The notes under the pieces were generated by a model. It worked only from the letters and a program-made list of their open reading frames with translations. It searched no databases and was not told the origin of the DNA. From Pontibacter burrus (lineage in GTDB: Bacteria > Bacteroidota > Bacteroidia > Cytophagales > Hymenobacteraceae), in contig NZ_JAAGWD010000011.1 in the NCBI RefSeq assembly GCF_010686685.1, forward strand, positions 1 through 64,000: a stretch of DNA of 64,000 nt, given 5' to 3'. Of this stretch, positions 8,347-17,289 are shown one piece after another. The stretch's first letter is position 1, and the number at the start of each line of letters is the position of its first letter. The translations under genes were made by a program, and so were the position numbers.

Positions 8347-9744
8347 TTGTTGCTGCGGCGTTACCTGTTCTGTGCTGCTGTTTTATGGTGCTGCTGCCTG
8401 ACGGTGGCAAACGCATCGTTGTGTACAGAGCCGCATGTAGTGGTGCAAACTATAGACTTTACCGGCAACGAAGTTACCAAGGAGTTTATCCTTACCCGCG
8501 AACTCACCTTTCAGCCTGGTGATACTATTGTAACCGAAGACCTGGAAGCGCAACTCGAAGAGAGCCGCAAACGCATCTACAACCTGCGTCTTTTTCATGC
8601 TGTAAACTATAGCTATACCTGTGATAACGGCCTGGTGCAGGTAACCTACCAGGTAAAGGAGCGTGTATATTTATATCCCATTCCTTATTTCGACTTCGCA
8701 GACCGTAACTTTAATGCCTGGCTCGAGAAAAAAGACCTTAGCCGCCTGGACTATGGTTTTATTTTAACCCGCAGAAACTTCAGAGGACGTAACGAGGATG
8801 TGCGTCTGCGTCTGCAACATGGCTTCAACCGCCGTATAGAGCTTTCCTATCGGGTACCCAATCTGGGAGGCAACCGTAACCTGGGCTACGAGGTCGGGGT
8901 GGCAGATTACCGAAGCCATACCATCAACTATAACATCCTTAATAACCGACAGTATTTTTACGAAGAAAAGGAGAGTATGCCGATCAGGCGTACATCGGCG
9001 GCGCTGGCCTTGCTGCATCGCCAGAATGTGCAGCGGCAGTCGGCGCTGCGGGTAGCTTACTACCACGAAGAAACCGCCGATACTATAGTTCACCTGAACC
9101 GCGACTATTTTAATACCGGACTTTCGAACCGCAACTATATCCGCCTCGACCTGTCACACGTTTTTAACAGGCGCAATACGTTTGCCTATCCGCTCTCGGG
9201 CAGCTATTTTGATGCAGGGATAGGGCATGCCTTTTTCCTGAACAATACCGGCACGGGTTTTACTACAGCCCGTGCCAAGTATGTGCAGTATGTGCCGCTG
9301 CCCCGCAAATTCTACTATAGTGTTGGCGGAGAGGCGCAGGTGCGGTTGGGTAATAATTTTGCAGTTACCGACAATGTAGCGCTGGGCTACCGTTCGCTGG
9401 TGCGCGGCTATGAACTATACGTGGTTGGGGGGCAGCACTATGGCCTGTTCAAGCAGGGGCTTTCAAAAGAATTATTCAACATAAAGGGCATCCACCTTAA
9501 ATTTATTCGTAACCCTAAACTGAATACGGTACCGCTGGCTGTGTACCTGAACACCTTCACTGATGCCGGTTATACCATAGATAACATTTACGAAGCCCGG
9601 AACCCGCTTACGAACAGATTATTGCTGGGTGGCGGGTTTGGCTTGCATGTCGTTACATTTTACGATATTGTGCTCCGTGCCGAGTATACAGCTAACCGCG
9701 AAGGCAACCGTGGCTTATATCTGAATGTTGGCTACCCGTTTTAA
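8347..9744 (+). CDS. POTRA/BamA-like outer-membrane barrel protein
   Basis: A 465-residue exported protein with a TTG start placed 2 bases after the CBS stop; no in-frame ATG precedes the signal peptide (LFCAAVLWCCCLTVANA). Residues 35-110 resemble one POTRA repeat (VVVQTIDFTGNEVTKEFIL). The rest is an aromatic-rich beta-barrel of the BamA/TamA surface-antigen type, ending in the aromatic residue of YLNVGYPF. It is far shorter than BamA (827 aa, further along) and has a single POTRA-like repeat. It probably assembles or transports a special class of outer-membrane cargo. TTG start inferred, not proven. Confidence 0.8.
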   Translation: MLLRRYLFCAAVLWCCCLTVANASLCTEPHVVVQTIDFTGNEVTKEFILTRELTFQPGDTIVTEDLEAQLEESRKRIYNLRLFHAVNYSYTCDNGLVQVTYQVKERVYLYPIPYFDFADRNFNAWLEKKDLSRLDYGFILTRRNFRGRNEDVRLRLQHGFNRRIELSYRVPNLGGNRNLGYEVGVADYRSHTINYNILNNRQYFYEEKESMPIRRTSAALALLHRQNVQRQSALRVAYYHEETADTIVHLNRDYFNTGLSNRNYIRLDLSHVFNRRNTFAYPLSGSYFDAGIGHAFFLNNTGTGFTTARAKYVQYVPLPRKFYYSVGGEAQVRLGNNFAVTDNVALGYRSLVRGYELYVVGGQHYGLFKQGLSKELFNIKGIHLKFIRNPKLNTVPLAVYLNTFTDAGYTIDNIYEARNPLTNRLLLGGGFGLHVVTFYDIVLRAEYTANREGNRGLYLNVGYPF

Positions 9745-9754
9745 TCAGAAACTT

Positions 9755-10642
9755 ATGAAAATTGCTATACTAGGTAAACCTTTCAGCGAGCAAATCGCGC
9801 CTTATATACAAGAACTATTCGACGAGCTGCTGCGCCGCAAGGCAGACCTGATGTTGGTAGAGCATTTTCAGTTATACTTACAGAATACAATTCAGATACC
9901 AAACGATATACCGGTGTTTAAGCGCGGCGATAGTTTGGCAGGTGTGGATGTAGTGCTGAGTATAGGTGGCGACGGAACTTTGCTGGATACCGTGACTTAT
10001 GTAGGGGCGCAGGAAGTTCCGATACTGGGGATAAACACCGGACGTCTGGGTTTTCTGGCTACCATCTCGCACGACAGTATAAATGTAGCGCTGGATGCAC
10101 TTTACGAAGGGGACTACTCGCTGGATGATCGAGCACTGATCCGGGTAGACTCTGATCAGGAGGTATTTGAAGGCATTAACTTTGGATTAAATGAGTTTAG
10201 CGTATTAAAACGCGATAGCTCATCTATGATAGTAGTGCATACGTATATTGATGGGGAATACCTGAATTCATATTGGGCAGATGGGGTAGTTGTAGCAACA
10301 CCAACCGGGTCTACCGGTTATTCGTTAAGCGCTGGCGGCCCGGTTGTGCTTCCGCAAACCAACAATTTTGTCATTTCACCCGTATGTCCGCACAACCTGA
10401 ATGTGCGCCCTTTGATTGTTTCAGACAGAAGCGTGATCTCGTTTGAAGTGGAAGGCCGAAGCAGTAGCTACCTTGCATCCCTTGATTCCAGGTCTGTGCC
10501 CGTTGATATTAATGTACGGCTGGCTGTAAGAAGAGAAAACTTTGTGGCCCGGCTTGTTAAGTTACACCATGTAAACTTTTTATCTACGTTGCGTAGTAAA
10601 TTAAATTGGGGCATGGACAACAGAAACCTTTTCCAGAAGTAG
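9755..10642 (+). CDS. nadK: NAD kinase
   Basis: NadK phosphorylates NAD to NADP using ATP or polyphosphate. I start at the ATG at 9755 (MKIAILGKPF, 295 residues) because the family begins with the MKxAI strand; an ORF extension upstream overlaps the preceding gene. The glycine loop GGDGTLLD lies at 71-78 and the second family motif PTGSTGYSLSAGGP near residue 190. Length is normal. It starts 10 bases after the barrel gene and is separated from the envelope cluster by about 110 bases with a promoter-like TATCTTTG. Confidence 0.97.
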   Translation: MKIAILGKPFSEQIAPYIQELFDELLRRKADLMLVEHFQLYLQNTIQIPNDIPVFKRGDSLAGVDVVLSIGGDGTLLDTVTYVGAQEVPILGINTGRLGFLATISHDSINVALDALYEGDYSLDDRALIRVDSDQEVFEGINFGLNEFSVLKRDSSSMIVVHTYIDGEYLNSYWADGVVVATPTGSTGYSLSAGGPVVLPQTNNFVISPVCPHNLNVRPLIVSDRSVISFEVEGRSSSYLASLDSRSVPVDINVRLAVRRENFVARLVKLHHVNFLSTLRSKLNWGMDNRNLFQK

Positions 10643-10701
10643 AGATTAAATATATCTAATATTATTTTTTTAATAATTCATAATCTCTATTTTTGTCTTT
10701 A

Positions 10702-10709
10702 TATCTTTG
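10702..10709 (+). promoter_or_regulatory. Candidate -7 promoter element (TATCTTTG)
   Basis: Exact match to TAnnTTTG, 46 bases before the ATG of the first DUF6089-like gene. No good -33 TTTG box at the usual 19-21 base distance. It would drive the envelope cluster. Confidence 0.5.
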
Positions 10710-10755
10710 GTAAAGTGACTGGAATTTGTAGCCGCTTACATAGCATTCGTTCAAT

Positions 10756-11772
10756 ATGAGAAAAATCTGTACCCTCGTTTTGTTGCTTACTTTCTCCATG
10801 TGCTTTGTAGCTACTGATGCAGAGGCGCAGCGCTTTACCTTAAGGAAGCGTTATGCATCTGTAGGGGTGCATCTGGGAGCCATGAACTATTTCGGGGATA
10901 TTGTACCCCAGCCTGATTTTACCAGTCTCCGTTTTAAATCCACGAGGCCAAACATTGGGATAAATTATACGTATCGTTACCTGCCACGCGTTTCAGTACG
11001 CGGTAGTTTCCATTGGGGACGCATTTTAGGTGATGATCAGCTGAGCGCGTCTCAAAGCGAGTCGGAGAACCTTGGCCGTTACAAACGTAACCTCTCTTTC
11101 CGGAATGATATTAAAGAGCTGAGTGTAGTAGGGATTGTGGATTTATTTGAGAACCGCCAGACTTACCGCCGCCGCCCGGACTTTGTGCCATATGGTTTTG
11201 TAGGGATAGCTGTTCTCCATCATAATCCGAAGGCATACTATAGAAATGGGTCTCGTTCAGATATTTCGGGTGCCGATGACATTCCGACAGGCTGGTACGA
11301 ACTACAGCCCTTAGGTACTGAAGGGCAGTATGTAGAAGGGCAGGGTTATCCAAGTCCGTATAAGCGCGTACAGATTGCCATTCCATTTGGTTTGGGCGTA
11401 CGTTATAAACTGGACCGATACTGGGATTTGAGCTTTGAAGTTGGCTGGAGAAAAACATTTACAGATTACCTGGATGATGCCAGTTCATCGTTTGCAAACA
11501 AAGCAGACCTCCTGAGCAGCAACAACAGCAGCCCTAACCCTAAAGCATCGGCTATTTTCTCTGACAGAAGCTTTGAAGGTGGCGGTGCAAATTTCCCGGG
11601 TGAAGTAAGACCAGACCCAAGCCCGGGCGTACCTTACCAGCGACTGAACGGTTACGGAACATCAGCTAATACCATGCGTGGCGACAGAAATGATAAAGAC
11701 TGGTACATCGTTACAGGTGTGAATATTAGCTATATCTTAACTCCACAAATCAGAAGTCCGAAGTTTAGATAA
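10756..11772 (+). CDS. DUF6089-like outer-membrane beta-barrel protein
   Basis: A 338-residue exported protein with signal peptide MRKICTLVLLLTFSMCFVAT and a cut near AEAQ. The mature part is a beta-barrel rich in glycine and aromatics; YASVGVHLGAMNYFGDI near residue 34 is the usual start of DUF6089 family proteins, found in Bacteroidota beside uppS and bamA. A polar, low-complexity insert rich in Ser and Asn occupies about 235-300. The role is unknown; the position suggests outer-membrane biogenesis. A second copy of the family follows 49 bases downstream. Confidence 0.82.
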   Translation: MRKICTLVLLLTFSMCFVATDAEAQRFTLRKRYASVGVHLGAMNYFGDIVPQPDFTSLRFKSTRPNIGINYTYRYLPRVSVRGSFHWGRILGDDQLSASQSESENLGRYKRNLSFRNDIKELSVVGIVDLFENRQTYRRRPDFVPYGFVGIAVLHHNPKAYYRNGSRSDISGADDIPTGWYELQPLGTEGQYVEGQGYPSPYKRVQIAIPFGLGVRYKLDRYWDLSFEVGWRKTFTDYLDDASSSFANKADLLSSNNSSPNPKASAIFSDRSFEGGGANFPGEVRPDPSPGVPYQRLNGYGTSANTMRGDRNDKDWYIVTGVNISYILTPQIRSPKFR

Positions 11773-11821
11773 TAGAACAAACCCCTGTTCGTTGTTACCT
11801 AAACCTCTGTTTAGCGAATAA

Positions 11822-12586
11822 ATGACTTTACATAAAATCAAGCAAGCACTCCTTATTTGTGTAACACTGCAAATAGGGAGTGCTTGTTTTACTACTCCTG
11901 CCGAAGCACAATCCTTTGTTACCAGCGAAATTGGTGTAGGGTTGGGCGGTGCCAACTATAAAGGGGAGCTTGCACCCAACTACCGCTTCCTGAATAACCA
12001 GCCTGCCATTACATTATTCTACCGTCGTGACCTGAGCCGTACCTTCACGGCCCGCGGAGGAGTTATGCTTAGCCACCGTATAGCTGATGATAACACTATC
12101 GGCGATGGGGTGCAGGATCTGCCTTTGCCTAACTATAGGCAAGCCGAGCTGCGTCTGAGCCTGGCGGAAGTTTCGGCGGTAATGGAATATAACTTCTTCG
12201 ATTATTATGACCTCTCACAAAAGGTTAGAATAACACCCTACTTTTTTGCAGGTATTGCCGGCCTGATCTATAATAAGAAACTCACTTCCGATAATCCGAC
12301 CCTGGATGAGTTGAACAAACCGTTTGATACGGACCTGACCATAAGTGTACCGTTTGGGGTAGGGGTAAAGTACGCCCTTACCAAAAACTGGAACCTTGGT
12401 CTTGAGTTTGGCACACGCATGCTCTTTAACGATAACCTGGATTTCCTGACTGAAGCAGACGGAAAACATGTAGCAAACCCGTACGATAAAGACTGGTATT
12501 TCTATAACGGAATCAGCATTTCCTATACCATCTGGACCATTAAGTGCCCGCCTCCTTACAAACGCCAGCCAGGTATATTGGATTAG
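11822..12586 (+). CDS. DUF6089-like outer-membrane beta-barrel protein, paralogue
   Basis: A shorter paralogue (254 residues) of the preceding gene. A signal peptide ends near PAEAQ (about residue 29), then comes the family start VTSEIGVGLGGANYKGEL. Repeated barrel strands follow, for example PYFFAGIAGLIYNKK and FGVGVKYALTKNWNLGLEFG. It lacks the low-complexity insert of its neighbour. The stop is 60 bases before uppS. Both copies probably share one transcript with uppS, bamA and the two chaperone genes. Confidence 0.82.
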   Translation: MTLHKIKQALLICVTLQIGSACFTTPAEAQSFVTSEIGVGLGGANYKGELAPNYRFLNNQPAITLFYRRDLSRTFTARGGVMLSHRIADDNTIGDGVQDLPLPNYRQAELRLSLAEVSAVMEYNFFDYYDLSQKVRITPYFFAGIAGLIYNKKLTSDNPTLDELNKPFDTDLTISVPFGVGVKYALTKNWNLGLEFGTRMLFNDNLDFLTEADGKHVANPYDKDWYFYNGISISYTIWTIKCPPPYKRQPGILD

Positions 12587-12646
12587 CCACTTAAATTTTA
12601 ATTAATTTATCTTGCTTTTTGTAACTTGCAAGGAAATTGTGGTTAA

Positions 12647-13390
12647 ATGGATCTAAGGGAAACAGTAGATAGGAACAATTTACCTAAGCATATTGCCGTT
12701 ATAATGGACGGTAACGGGCGTTGGGCAAAGCAGAGAGGGGGAATTCGCATTTTTGGTCATAAAAATGCTATAACAGCTGTGCGCGAAACCGTTGAGGCAG
12801 CCGCCGACTTAGGTGTGGAGTATCTTACCCTTTATGCTTTTTCTACAGAGAATTGGTCCAGGCCTGAAAGCGAAGTGTCGGCACTGATGCAACTGCTGGT
12901 AACAAGTATACGCAAAGAAGCTTCCAGCCTGAATAAGAATAATATACGCCTGCAGACGATAGGAAATACGGAAAGCCTTCCTAAAAGCTGCCAGCGCGAG
13001 CTGATGGAAGCCATGGAGCTTACCAAAGGTAATACCCGCATGACATTAGTGCTTGCCCTCAGCTATAGTGGGCGCTGGGATTTAACCCATGCCATGCGCA
13101 AGATCTCAGCAAAAGTTGAGCAAGGTGAGCTTTCATCTGATGATATAAATGAAAGCGTAGTTGCAAATCACCTGGCCACAGCGGGTATGCCGGAACCGGA
13201 GCTGCTGATCAGGACAAGTGGCGAAATGCGGATCAGTAATTTTCTGCTGTGGCAATTAGCATATACAGAACTATACATAACAGAATTGCTTTGGCCGGAT
13301 TTCCGGAAACAGCACCTATACGAGGCGATAATAGCATATCAACGTCGTGAAAGGCGCTTCGGAAAGACGAGTGAACAACTAATCAAGTAA
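12647..13390 (+). CDS. uppS: Isoprenyl transferase (undecaprenyl diphosphate synthase type)
   Basis: UppS adds isopentenyl units in cis to farnesyl diphosphate, giving the C55 lipid carrier for peptidoglycan and O-antigen. The N-terminal catalytic segment HIAVIMDGNGRWAKQRG carries the essential Asp, YAFSTENWSRP is the second family motif and RTSGEMRISNFLLWQ the third. The 247 residues fit. It is separated from bamA by only 7 bases. The neighbourhood (bamA, skp) matches the uppS-bamA-skp order common to Gram-negative bacteria. Confidence 0.97.
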   Translation: MDLRETVDRNNLPKHIAVIMDGNGRWAKQRGGIRIFGHKNAITAVRETVEAAADLGVEYLTLYAFSTENWSRPESEVSALMQLLVTSIRKEASSLNKNNIRLQTIGNTESLPKSCQRELMEAMELTKGNTRMTLVLALSYSGRWDLTHAMRKISAKVEQGELSSDDINESVVANHLATAGMPEPELLIRTSGEMRISNFLLWQLAYTELYITELLWPDFRKQHLYEAIIAYQRRERRFGKTSEQLIK

Positions 13391-13397
13391 AATATTA

Positions 13398-15881
13398 ATG
13401 ACAAGATCCATCTGGATGCTGTTTTTCCTGTTTCTGGCAGGTACAGCTTCCGCACAAGTGCTCAACAACGCTACACAAACAAACCCTGTAGATTACACGC
13501 AGCCGCGCCAATACCAGATTGGTGGCATAACTGTAAGCGGAGCAAAATTTCTTGATCCCAATGCACTTATAGCAGTTACCGGGCTTAAGGTCGGCGATGA
13601 AATCACCGTTCCTGGTGAAGACATCAGTCAGGCTATCCAGAAGCTTTGGGCGCAGGGTATCATCGGGGATGTTGATGTAAGCATCACCCGCATCGAAGGC
13701 AACCAGATCTACTTAGACTTTTTCCTGAAGGAGCGTCCGCGTCTTTCCAGGTTTGTGTTCTCAGGTATCAATAAATCGCAGAAGGAGGCTCTGAGCGAAA
13801 AAGTGATCCTGCAGCGTGGCCGTACAGTAAACGATGCTACCCTAAACAGTACCCGCACCATTATTAAAAAATACCTTGCCGAAAAGAGCTATCTGAATGC
13901 CAAAGTAAACATTGTACAGCGCCCTGATTCGCTGCTGCCAAACAGTGTAGTGTTGGATATTCGCATTGACAAAGGCGATAAAGTTAAGATAGGTAACATT
14001 GATATAGTTGGAAACGAAGCCTTCTCTGACAGAAAACTGGAGAAGCAGATGAAGAAGACAAAGGAAAAAAGCCTGTTCAACCTTTTCTCCTCTTCTAAAT
14101 TCCAGGAAAGCGAGTTTGAGAACGATAAGCAGTTACTCTTAGACTTTTATAACTCAGAAGGTTACCGCGATGCGATTATAGTTTCTGATTCAGTGTACAG
14201 AATCAGTGATGACCGCTTAGGTATCAGAATTACAGTAGACGAAGGTCAGCGCTATTACTACCGTAACATTACCTGGAAGGGCAATTACCTGTACGATGAT
14301 GAGTACCTGACCCGAGTATTAGGTATAGAGAAAGGTGATATCTATAACCGTCAGGAACTGGATAAGCGACTGAACTATAACCCAACAGGAATAGACGTGT
14401 CGGCCCTTTACCAGAACGACGGTTACCTGTTCCAGAGCATTGACCCTGTGGAAGTACGTGTTGAAGGCGACTCTATCGACCTGGAGATGCGTGTATACGA
14501 AGGACCGCAAGCAACAATAAAGAATGTAGTTGTTACAGGTAACACCAAAACCAGCGATCATGTAATCCGGAGAGAGCTACGTACGTTACCTGGCGATAAG
14601 TATAGCCGCGATAACCTGATCAGAACAAGAAATGAACTGGCTGCTCTAGGGTACTTTGATCCTGAAAATATTGGTCTGCAGCCGATCCCGAACCCGGAAG
14701 ATGGTACCGTGGATATCCACTACTCTGTAGTGGAAACACCAAATGACCAGATCAGTTTATCTGGTGGCTGGGGTGGCGCTATTGGTGCTATCGGTACGGT
14801 TGGTTTAACACTTAATAACTTCTCTACACGCAAATTCTGGGATCTGGATGAGTGGAGGCCAATACCAAGCGGCGATGGGCAGCGCTTGTCGCTTCATGTG
14901 CAGGCAAATGGTAAGTACTATCAGTCTTATTCGTTGTCTTTCACTGAGCCTTGGCTGGGTGGCCGCAGAGCAAACTCTTTAACAGTAAGCTTGTTCAAAA
15001 CAGTGTATCGTAGAGCAAGTGCTTTTGAGGCAGACTCAAAGCTGGATGTAAACGGTGGTTCCATAACACTTGGACGAAGACTTCAGTGGCCGGATGACTA
15101 TTTCAACATGAGCCATTCCCTGTCTTATAGCCGTTATACGCTGGATAACTATACATACCTTTTCTCAGACTTTACAAATGGTATATCGAACAGTATATCA
15201 GTTGTAAATACAATTTCACGCTATAGCATTAACAACCCGACCTTCCCATCGTCAGGTTCTCAGTTGTCTCTTAGCGTGAATTTAACGCCACCATACTCGC
15301 TGTTTAAGGACAATGCAGGTAAGTATGAGTTTGTTGAGTTTAATAAATGGATGTTCGATGCATCGTATTTCATAAACTTGGCAGGGAAATTGGTATTGAA
15401 TACAAGAGCGCACTTTGGTTTCCTGGGTAAGTATAGTTCAAACGCTACGCTTGGCCCGTTTGAGCGCTTTAAACTGGGTGGTTCTGGCTTAGGCGGCGGT
15501 AACGTGTTTGTGGGTACTGAGTACATCGGCTTGCGTGGTTACGACGACGAAAGCGTTGTAAACTCGAATAACTCTGATGCGTTACAGGCAGGTGGTATTG
15601 CTTACAACAAATTTGTGGTAGAACTACGCCAACTGATTTCGCCAGCCCCTGCAGCAACTATCTATGGTTTAGCCTTTATGGAAGCCGGTAACAACTTCGG
15701 GTCGTATTCAGAATATAATCCGTTTAAGCTGTATCGCTCGGTTGGTGTAGGTGCACGTATCTTTATGCCAATGTTCGGCCTTTTAGGCTTTGACTATGGC
15801 TGGAGACTGGATGATTTACCTGGACAGCCTGATGCAAAGCGGGGTATGTTCCACTTTATTCTGGGGCAGCAGCTGCGCTAA
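13398..15881 (+). CDS. bamA: Outer-membrane protein assembly factor BamA
   Basis: BamA is the core barrel of the machine that folds proteins into the outer membrane. A signal peptide (MTRSIWMLFFLFLAGTASAQ) leads into five POTRA-like repeats over about residues 40-465 (GGITVSGAKFLDPNAL, VKIGNIDIVGNEAFSDRKL, ATIKNVVVTGNTKTSDHVI) and a C-terminal 16-strand-type barrel (about 470-827) with a GLRGYDDESV segment. The total of 827 residues is typical. The start lies 7 bases after uppS, and skp-type genes follow closely. The final residues, FHFILGQQLR, differ from the usual terminal phenylalanine but are seen in this phylum. Confidence 0.96.
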   Translation: MTRSIWMLFFLFLAGTASAQVLNNATQTNPVDYTQPRQYQIGGITVSGAKFLDPNALIAVTGLKVGDEITVPGEDISQAIQKLWAQGIIGDVDVSITRIEGNQIYLDFFLKERPRLSRFVFSGINKSQKEALSEKVILQRGRTVNDATLNSTRTIIKKYLAEKSYLNAKVNIVQRPDSLLPNSVVLDIRIDKGDKVKIGNIDIVGNEAFSDRKLEKQMKKTKEKSLFNLFSSSKFQESEFENDKQLLLDFYNSEGYRDAIIVSDSVYRISDDRLGIRITVDEGQRYYYRNITWKGNYLYDDEYLTRVLGIEKGDIYNRQELDKRLNYNPTGIDVSALYQNDGYLFQSIDPVEVRVEGDSIDLEMRVYEGPQATIKNVVVTGNTKTSDHVIRRELRTLPGDKYSRDNLIRTRNELAALGYFDPENIGLQPIPNPEDGTVDIHYSVVETPNDQISLSGGWGGAIGAIGTVGLTLNNFSTRKFWDLDEWRPIPSGDGQRLSLHVQANGKYYQSYSLSFTEPWLGGRRANSLTVSLFKTVYRRASAFEADSKLDVNGGSITLGRRLQWPDDYFNMSHSLSYSRYTLDNYTYLFSDFTNGISNSISVVNTISRYSINNPTFPSSGSQLSLSVNLTPPYSLFKDNAGKYEFVEFNKWMFDASYFINLAGKLVLNTRAHFGFLGKYSSNATLGPFERFKLGGSGLGGGNVFVGTEYIGLRGYDDESVVNSNNSDALQAGGIAYNKFVVELRQLISPAPAATIYGLAFMEAGNNFGSYSEYNPFKLYRSVGVGARIFMPMFGLLGFDYGWRLDDLPGQPDAKRGMFHFILGQQLR

Positions 15882-15896
15882 CCAAAATGAATTAGT

Positions 15897-16550
15897 ATGA
15901 AAAAGTTTTTGTTCATCTTTTTAGCTGGCTTTTTTCTGACGCATATTTCCAATGCGCAGAAGATTGGGTATATTGATTCGAACTTTATACTTAGCAAAAT
16001 GCCTGCTTATAATAAGGTACAGCAGGAGATGGACAAATATGCTGAAACCTGGCAGCGGGAAATTGAAGCCTTGCAAAAAGAGGCTGATAAGCTGAAGCAG
16101 GAGTACCGTACGGAGGAAGTGCTTCTTACAGAAGAAATGAAGAAGAAGCGCCAGGCTGAGATTGCGAAGAAGGAAAACGAAGTGCGGGAGTACCAGCGCA
16201 AGGTGTTTGGTTACGAAGGCATGATGTTTAAGCGCAGGCAAGACCTGATGCGCCCTATACAGGACGAGGTTTTTACTGCCGTAGAAAAGGTATCAAAGCA
16301 GCGTCAGATTGCTATCATGTTTGATAAATCCGGTGATCTGGTTATGATCTATACCAACCCGGTACATGATTATACAGAATATGTGCTGGAAGAACTGGGG
16401 CTTGCTTCGGATAAAGCCAATACAAAGGGTAAGCAGCCGGCCGACGCTTTGAAAGATAATCCGGATGATTTGCCTGAGCTTGGAACAGAGAACGAACCTC
16501 CGGTAAAACAGCCCAAAGGCACAACAACCAAAAAGAAGTCTAACAACTAA
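15897..16550 (+). CDS. OmpH/Skp family periplasmic chaperone (first copy)
   Basis: A 217-residue exported chaperone of the Skp/OmpH family, thought to hold unfolded outer-membrane proteins in the periplasm. Signal peptide up to about residue 20 (…THISNAQ), then KIGYIDSNFILSKMPAY, the family start. A long charged coiled coil runs over about residues 40-110. The C-terminal tail is low in complexity and lysine-rich (TTTKKKSNN). It lies 15 bases after bamA and 30 bases before a second copy. Confidence 0.9.
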   Translation: MKKFLFIFLAGFFLTHISNAQKIGYIDSNFILSKMPAYNKVQQEMDKYAETWQREIEALQKEADKLKQEYRTEEVLLTEEMKKKRQAEIAKKENEVREYQRKVFGYEGMMFKRRQDLMRPIQDEVFTAVEKVSKQRQIAIMFDKSGDLVMIYTNPVHDYTEYVLEELGLASDKANTKGKQPADALKDNPDDLPELGTENEPPVKQPKGTTTKKKSNN

Positions 16551-16580
16551 TCACAATAAGTAATACAAATTAACCAACCA

Positions 16581-17207
16581 ATGATGAACAAAATCAAAAC
16601 CTTAGTAGTAGCGTTTTTACTGATCAGCTTTGCGTCTTTTGCCCAGAGCAATGACCAGCCCCTGAAGATTGGTTATACTAACGTTGAATACATTTTACTG
16701 CAGCTACCAGAAAGCAAGCAGATAGAGTCTCAGCTTAAAGACCACAGCACACAACTTGAGAACCAGCTGAAAAACAAATACAGCGAGTACGAAACGAAGC
16801 TGCAGGCTTACGAGAGAGGTGCTCCTACTATGGACAAAACCATCCGTGAGGACAAGGAGAAAGAGCTGATGAGCCTGAATACTTCTATCCAGGAGTTCCA
16901 GCGTAATGCTCAGCAGTCGTTGCAGCAGAAAGAAAAATCTCTGGTAGACCCAGTTATCGCTAAAATCGATAAAGCTATCAAAGATGTAGCAAAAGAGAAT
17001 GGTTATACCTATATCATCAGCAACCAGGCGTTACTTGCTGGTCCTGAGGATGGTGATATCTCTCCGCTTGTGCTGAAGAAACTGGGTGTAGATCCATCAA
17101 AAGCACAAACTACAGCTGAGCCTGCTGCTAAGCCAGCTACACCGGCAACACCGGCTAAGACGCCAGCTAAAACTCCAGCAAAATCTAATACTAAGAAGAA
17201 GAACTAA
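16581..17207 (+). CDS. OmpH/Skp family periplasmic chaperone (second copy)
   Basis: A second Skp-type chaperone, 208 residues. The signal peptide ends near SFAQ (residue 22), then comes LKIGYTNVEYILLQLPE and a coiled coil (about 45-120). The tail is a run of alanine, proline and lysine repeats (TPAKTPAKTPAKS). The two tandem copies may form mixed trimers, or each may serve a different cargo; neither can be told from sequence. An ATG also lies at 16584. A terminator follows the gene, closing the envelope cluster. Confidence 0.9.
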   Translation: MMNKIKTLVVAFLLISFASFAQSNDQPLKIGYTNVEYILLQLPESKQIESQLKDHSTQLENQLKNKYSEYETKLQAYERGAPTMDKTIREDKEKELMSLNTSIQEFQRNAQQSLQQKEKSLVDPVIAKIDKAIKDVAKENGYTYIISNQALLAGPEDGDISPLVLKKLGVDPSKAQTTAEPAAKPATPATPAKTPAKTPAKSNTKKKN

Positions 17208-17229
17208 TAACGTACTTTCTTATAGTTTT

Positions 17230-17263
17230 GAAAGCCGATGTGATAAACTTCGGCTTTCTTTTT
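17230..17263 (+). terminator. Terminator of the envelope cluster
   Basis: GAAAGCCGA (17230-17238) pairs with TCGGCTTTC (17250-17258), followed by a run of T. It ends the uppS-bamA-skp transcript. Confidence 0.85.
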
Positions 17264-17289
17264 ATGTATAGCCTATACTTCCAATACCC

